Origin: Anaeromassilibacillus stercoravium
GTDB lineage: Bacteria > Bacillota > Clostridia > Oscillospirales > Acutalibacteraceae
Assembly (NCBI GenBank): GCA_019118845.1
Contig: DWYE01000015.1
Coordinates: 1 to 10,426, forward strand
Direction: 5' to 3'
Length of the DNA: 10,426 bases
The notes beneath the pieces are model-generated. The model made no database searches. It worked only from the letters and a program-made list of their open reading frames with translations, and was not told the origin of the DNA. The position numbers and the translations under genes were made by a program. Below, one piece after another: positions 7,197-10,426 of the stretch (the first letter of the stretch is position 1; the number at the start of each line of letters is the position of its first letter).

Positions 7197-7841
7197 TCAA
7201 TCCTTTCTGAATGGACAAGATTTCGCTTTACATGTCATGCATTTCGCAATATGACAGCTCTGCGCCTCCGCAGTCAAACCAATCACCGCAGTCACGGATT
7301 TGGACGGCGCCAACATGAAGCTGTCGGTCATAGTCAGCCCAATCCGCTTTGGGCAATCCAAGACCGTTAAAAATTCCCTTTGATAAGAGATGTCGAAATC
7401 GCCGTATCCGGGGCTATAGCGCGGGCGCAAATATAGGCCGCGGCTGGCCGCTTCCTGTGCGATTGGTTCTTGGCATTCGTCGCAGTAAGATTCAATCAGG
7501 GAGGCGGCACAGGCTTGCATCACCACCGCGCGGCTCATCGACACTTTGGCGCAGCGCTCCAGCCGCAAATCGACCGGTGCACCCAAAGTGGCTGCAAACA
7601 AAACCGCTTCGTCGCAGCCGGAAAGATGTTGGAACAGATCCCTACTATGCACCACCATACCGGCAAATTCCAGCGTATCCGCATTTGGCCGGGAAAGTTC
7701 TACTGCCTGCAAAATGTGATGCGGCGTCGCGGCCTCTTCCAATTCCCGCGTACAGTCCGCAATGGTGTGCAAAATTTCCGCATCCGGTTCCGAGCCCTTA
7801 TACCCTAAGTAACGCAGGACCTCCCGCTGGTCTATTTTCAT
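7197..7841 (-). CDS. Stand-alone methionine synthase activation-domain protein
   Basis: The 214-residue protein corresponds to the SAM-binding activation domain of MetH (Met_synt_B12 type), encoded separately. The diagnostic segment is RPRYSPGYGDFD (139-150), equivalent to the SAM-binding R-P-x-x-G-Y-x-x motif of MetH, followed by LAPSKSVTAVIGL (177-189). Its expected role is reductive methylation of cob(II)alamin on the MetH next door, using SAM and a low-potential electron donor. The C-terminus adds a cysteine cluster, Cys196-x4-Cys201-x2-Cys204-x4-Cys209 (ending SCPFRKD), that the E. coli domain lacks; it could bind a metal or iron-sulfur cluster, but this is inference. The ATG overlaps the metF stop by 4 bases (ATGA), and metH starts 4 bases after its stop, so it is embedded in the operon. 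A split arrangement of this kind is known from Thermotoga and many Clostridia. Confidence 0.93.
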   Translation of the reverse strand: MKIDQREVLRYLGYKGSEPDAEILHTIADCTRELEEAATPHHILQAVELSRPNADTLEFAGMVVHSRDLFQHLSGCDEAVLFAATLGAPVDLRLERCAKVSMSRAVVMQACAASLIESYCDECQEPIAQEAASRGLYLRPRYSPGYGDFDISYQREFLTVLDCPKRIGLTMTDSFMLAPSKSVTAVIGLTAEAQSCHIAKCMTCKAKSCPFRKD

Positions 7842-8722
7842 GCTTCTTCGTCCCGCAGAATGCCGGAGAGGTTGTCCATAATCTTTGCGGCAATCTCCGG
7901 ATTGTTCATCGTATACAGGTGAATATGGTTAACCCCGTTGGAAAGCAAGTCAATAATCTGTTCCGTCGCGTAGGCAATCCCTGCCTGTTTCATCGCCAGC
8001 GGCTTGTCGGAAAATGTATCGGCAATGGCCTTGAATCGCGGCGGGAGCGTTGTCCCCGAAAGCTCGCAGGAGCGCTTGATCTGCCGGCTGTTGGTTACCG
8101 GCATCACACCTGCGACAACCGGCACCTGGATGCCCTTTGCCATGATGCGGTATAAAAAGTTGTAAAACACATTATTATCAAAAAACATCTGGGTGGTAAG
8201 GAAATCGCAACCGCTCTCCACCTTCTGTTTCAAATAGTCGATGTCGTCTTCCTTGTGCTCGCATTCCACATGGCCCTCCGGATAGCAGGCGCCGCCGATG
8301 CAAAAGCGGTCGCCCTTCTGGCTGCGGATGTCTTGGATCAGCTCGCAGGCATAGCGGTAATGCCGGGGGGAAGGGAAGTCCATATCCTGTGGGATGTCGC
8401 CGCGCAGCGCAAGGATATTTTCAATATGGTTTTCCTCGATACGGTCCAGCATGGTTACAACCTCCTCTTTGGTGGAGGAGACACAGGTCAGGTGCGCCAT
8501 AGCGGGAATTCCGTATGTATCCTGGATTTTTGATGCAATTTCCACGGTCCGTTTGGAGGTACTGCCGCCCGCGCCGTAGGTAACGCTGATAAAATCGGGG
8601 TGCAGGGCCGCAATCTCCCGAATGATTTCGTCCATCCTGCTCATATCCGCACCCGCTTTAGGGGGAAAAATCTCGCAGGAAAAAGTCACTTTCTTGTTTT
8701 GTAATAAGTCCTTTATTTTCAA
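7838..8722 (-). CDS. metF: 5,10-methylenetetrahydrofolate reductase
   Basis: The 294-residue protein, usual length for bacterial MetF, is an FAD-dependent TIM barrel that reduces 5,10-methylene-THF to 5-methyl-THF, the methyl donor for MetH. Visible signatures are FSCEIFPPK (14-22) with catalytic Glu17, SVTYGAGGS (46-54), ALRGD (105-109, the flavin/folate aspartate loop) and TTQMFFDN (176-183). The start is TTG at 8722: upstream stops and the absence of any in-frame ATG before residue 27, which lies beyond the conserved Glu17, leave no good ATG. AAAGGA lies about 10 bases upstream. It is the first gene of the operon, and its stop overlaps the activation-protein start. The weak start codon may limit its level relative to metH. 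Confidence 0.97.
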   Translation of the reverse strand: MKIKDLLQNKKVTFSCEIFPPKAGADMSRMDEIIREIAALHPDFISVTYGAGGSTSKRTVEIASKIQDTYGIPAMAHLTCVSSTKEEVVTMLDRIEENHIENILALRGDIPQDMDFPSPRHYRYACELIQDIRSQKGDRFCIGGACYPEGHVECEHKEDDIDYLKQKVESGCDFLTTQMFFDNNVFYNFLYRIMAKGIQVPVVAGVMPVTNSRQIKRSCELSGTTLPPRFKAIADTFSDKPLAMKQAGIAYATEQIIDLLSNGVNHIHLYTMNNPEIAAKIMDNLSGILRDEEA

Positions 8723-8788
8723 CTTGGTTCATCCTTTCCGTTCCAACAGAAGTCTGCTCCTCTGCTGCGTGATGAGACATTTCTATAT

Positions 8789-8817
8789 ATTATAACATAA
8801 GAATGAGAAAAGATGAA
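8789..8817 (-). promoter_or_regulatory. Probable promoter of the metF operon
   Basis: A perfect TATAAT (complement of 8789-8794) lies 66 bases before the metF start in a very A/T-rich stretch. The -35 is weak (TTCATC at 17 bases spacing). Transcription would start near 8782, giving a leader of about 60 bases. That leader holds a small hairpin with G-U pairs (CAGCAGAGG against CTTCTGTTG, roughly 8742-8765). It is too short for an S-box or cobalamin riboswitch. Confidence 0.55.
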
Positions 8818-8977
8818 ATAAAATCCACCCAATCACTTTGAATTTCCTCTCAAATTTTTTCGAAGGTTTTCTATTTCAGGCCTATTCCAAATTCCCGAGA
8901 AAGTCTCCGATATGCTCTGTTTGAATAGAGAGGCGAAACGATGAAGAGGGGAGAATGGTGACTGTAGCTATTTAGAG
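8795..8977. other. A/T-rich intergenic stretch without recognisable gene
   Basis: Between the anti-sigma terminator and the metF promoter there are about 180 bases with no credible coding frame on either strand. I found no S-box core, cobalamin riboswitch box, T-box or tRNA here. It contains short A/T tracts and minor inverted repeats only. It may hold upstream regulatory sites for metF, but none can be named. Confidence 0.5.
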
Positions 8978-9019
8978 AAAAAAGAAGAAGCCGTGGAAAC
9001 TTACCACGGCTTCTTCTTT
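8978..9019 (-). terminator. Rho-independent terminator of the anti-sigma gene
   Basis: A perfect 16-bp stem (AAAGAAGAAGCCGTGG at 8981-8996 and its complement at 9004-9019) has a 7-base loop. On the minus strand it runs into TTTTTT (complement of 8978-8983). It starts 14 bases after the stop of the anti-sigma gene. Confidence 0.9.
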
Positions 9020-9033
9020 ATTGGAGGTATTTC

Positions 9034-10350
9034 TTACCCTTTCTGCATCACGCCACCCTGCGTGATCATCAAACCATCAATGCTGCCAAGATTTTCGTCC
9101 AACTCCGTTTCCGCGGGGGGATCACTCTGCTCGGACATCTGCGTCCCAGGGCAGGTTCCATTGCACACGGAAAGCAATTGACCACAATATTTACAATACT
9201 GTTTTCCTTCGGACTGGTCACATTTGCCTTCACAGACGGAAAGCAAGCTTCCACAGTACTCACAGTAGGGGCTGGATTCGCCTTCCTCAATAAGTACCTT
9301 TTGATCCGGATCATCAATGGGGGTCGTACCTGCTGGATCACTGGTTACTGCCGAACCGCTGTTCTCCGATGGCTTTTCCTCGGCAGGTTCGCTGCTTTCT
9401 GGAGAAGTCTGAGGAGGGATACCGCTGTCCTTGACCACGTCACTATTACCACTTTCCGGCAGAACCGGCCTTTGCTCCGGCACACTGCTTGGATTGTTTT
9501 CCGGATTCGAACTCTCATTTCCTGGGTTCTTGACTATGTTGTCGTCGCCATCCGAATCAACAAAATCAGGTTCCTCTGGAACTTCTGGATCGATTTCCGT
9601 TGTAACAATGCCGCTGAGATCAATTTGATGGATATCAACCAAGGAAGCAAGCTCCTTAATCGACATCGCAGCTAGATCACTGGAATTCAAATTTTGATCT
9701 TTTTCCGCAATCTTCTTTACAAAATCCGCTTTCCCAACCGAAATGTTATTATCCTTTGCAAAGGATTTAACATCGTCGGTAACAGGATCGCTCTGTTGCA
9801 AAATCGTTGCTTTCGTATGATTTTGCTTCAGGGTGGCATCCACGCTGGAGGTCACCTTGCTTTGTAAGCGCTGCACTTTTTCTGCGTCATCATTGGCTAC
9901 AGAGATCAAGATGGTGTTTTCTGGACTATCCGCGGACAGATACCCTTCTTGAAGCATCGCCTCAATAATCAGGTTTGTTGCTGTCCCCAAATCCATCTGA
10001 TTCAGGTCCATACCGTCCAAAACGTTTACGGCGTCCTCGTTTAATGCCCGGCAACTCACTACCGTATCCTGCGGATCCACAGATAGCTCAATGCTCGGGT
10101 TCACGTCAATGCTGACAATGGAATCCACTGTAGGTTGAACCATAAAGAAAATTCCAACAAACAACATCAACGCCGCAGCAATCGCACAACTTGCCATTCT
10201 AAAGGAGATGATATGCGATTTTGGGTTGCTCTCCTTTTTAAACTCCACAACAGACGAGTCATTCTGTACCGCCAGGATTTCGCCCAGTACATCGGGAGTC
10301 GCTGTCAGAACGGCATTTCTCAAGGATTGCTTCATTTCTTTTTTTGTCAT
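9034..10350 (-). CDS. RsgI-like transmembrane anti-sigma factor with tandem Cys modules
   Basis: The 438-residue protein starts with a short cytoplasmic part (about 1-48) and has one membrane helix (about 52-71). Next comes the RsgI-family juxtamembrane domain, with VSIDVNPSIELSVD (79-92) and NEDAVNVLDGMDL (104-116). In clostridial RsgI proteins the Asn-Pro bond of this motif (here Asn84-Pro85) is the self-cleavage site that starts release of the sigma factor. A helical region follows (to about 250), then a Pro/Ser/Glu/Asp-rich linker (about 255-355) and two copies of C-x2-C-x6-C-x3-C (Cys363/366/373/377 and Cys386/389/396/400). The ectodomain is probably a sensor; typical cellulose-binding modules of RsgI are absent. 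ATG 10350 fits similar N-termini (MTKKEMKQ). GTG 10365, directly after the upstream stop, would add five residues and has a poorly spaced ribosome binding site. Membrane localisation and sigma-factor inhibition are inferred from the family. Confidence 0.85.
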   Translation of the reverse strand: MTKKEMKQSLRNAVLTATPDVLGEILAVQNDSSVVEFKKESNPKSHIISFRMASCAIAAALMLFVGIFFMVQPTVDSIVSIDVNPSIELSVDPQDTVVSCRALNEDAVNVLDGMDLNQMDLGTATNLIIEAMLQEGYLSADSPENTILISVANDDAEKVQRLQSKVTSSVDATLKQNHTKATILQQSDPVTDDVKSFAKDNNISVGKADFVKKIAEKDQNLNSSDLAAMSIKELASLVDIHQIDLSGIVTTEIDPEVPEEPDFVDSDGDDNIVKNPGNESSNPENNPSSVPEQRPVLPESGNSDVVKDSGIPPQTSPESSEPAEEKPSENSGSAVTSDPAGTTPIDDPDQKVLIEEGESSPYCEYCGSLLSVCEGKCDQSEGKQYCKYCGQLLSVCNGTCPGTQMSEQSDPPAETELDENLGSIDGLMITQGGVMQKG

Positions 10351-10365
10351 AGTCTCATATCGCAC

Positions 10366-10426
10366 CTATCCTTGTAGAAAGTGCTTAGACCAGAGCCCAA
10401 AAAAATCAGCCAGCGCGATCTTCATT
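10366..10426 (-). CDS. C-terminal end of upstream gene, probably SigI-type sigma factor (partial)
   Basis: On the minus strand one frame is open from the right edge to a TAG at 10366-10368, giving 19 residues that end in SKHFLQG. The other two frames are stopped at once. It ends 15 bases before the anti-sigma ATG and abuts the alternative GTG. The tail (KIALADFFGLWSKHFLQG) loosely resembles the end of SigI-type sigma factors, where the final helix reads like IALxxILSGDYxxLxxYL. With the RsgI-like gene next, a sigma factor is the natural expectation. The assignment rests mainly on context. Confidence 0.45.
   Translation of the reverse strand, partial: MKIALADFFGLWSKHFLQG

Noticed and set aside
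7349..8155. Plus-strand frame of 268 codons opposite the activation-protein and metF genes
   Set aside because: It spans the junction of two real genes on the other strand and has low-complexity Arg/Pro/Ala composition typical of shadow frames.
8723..8990. Possible S-box, T-box or cobalamin riboswitch upstream of metF
   Set aside because: Read on the minus strand, none of the conserved core elements is present and the expected multi-helix layout is missing.
1..10426. CRISPR arrays, insertion sequences, tRNA or rRNA genes, phage attachment sites
   Set aside because: No regularly spaced repeats, transposase genes, terminal inverted repeats or RNA-gene signatures were seen; the inverted repeats present are terminators.

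Overview
The window looks like a chromosomal stretch of a Gram-positive anaerobe of the Clostridia, possibly the Oscillospiraceae/Ruminococcaceae side. Evidence for this is the strong AGGAGG ribosome binding sites, compact operons, moderately high G+C, a SigI/RsgI-type anti-sigma gene, and a methionine synthase whose activation domain is a separate gene. This placement is inference from gene content. No mobile elements, CRISPR arrays, tRNA or rRNA genes were seen.

Layout from left to right. (1) The 3' end of a plus-strand gene for a single-pass membrane protein of unknown function (up to 626) ends at a strong hairpin (642-687). (2) Everything else is on the minus strand. A monoacylglycerol-lipase-like alpha/beta hydrolase (703-1674) follows a perfect 16-bp terminator hairpin (1705-1757). 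(3) That terminator closes an operon that reads pgeF-like multicopper-oxidase/laccase-domain protein (3436-4290), then a PflX-type radical SAM protein (2531-3448, overlapping), then a hemolysin III/PAQR membrane protein (1798-2496). A plausible promoter lies at 4335-4363. (4) A methionine-synthesis operon reads metF (7838-8722), a stand-alone MetH activation-domain protein (7197-7841), metH lacking that domain (4790-7192) and a TfoX-N-domain protein (4474-4788). It starts at a TATAAT promoter near 8789 and ends at a terminator at 4417-4461. (5) At the right edge is an RsgI-like transmembrane anti-sigma factor (9034-10350), preceded by the last 19 codons of an upstream gene, probably its sigma factor, and followed by a terminator (8978-9019).

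How the genes work together. MetF makes 5-methyl-THF. MetH uses it to methylate homocysteine on its cobalamin. The separate activation protein should reductively remethylate inactive cob(II)alamin with SAM, replacing the fused C-terminal domain of E. coli MetH. The anti-sigma protein has a cytoplasmic N-terminus, one membrane helix, an Asn-Pro site typical of RsgI self-cleavage, and a long ectodomain ending in two tandem four-cysteine motifs; it probably relays an outside signal to a SigI-type sigma factor.

I see no clearly new multi-gene system. The points most worth a second look are the duplicated four-Cys modules of the anti-sigma ectodomain, the four-Cys tail of the stand-alone MetH activation protein, and a possible promoter lying inside a terminator hairpin.
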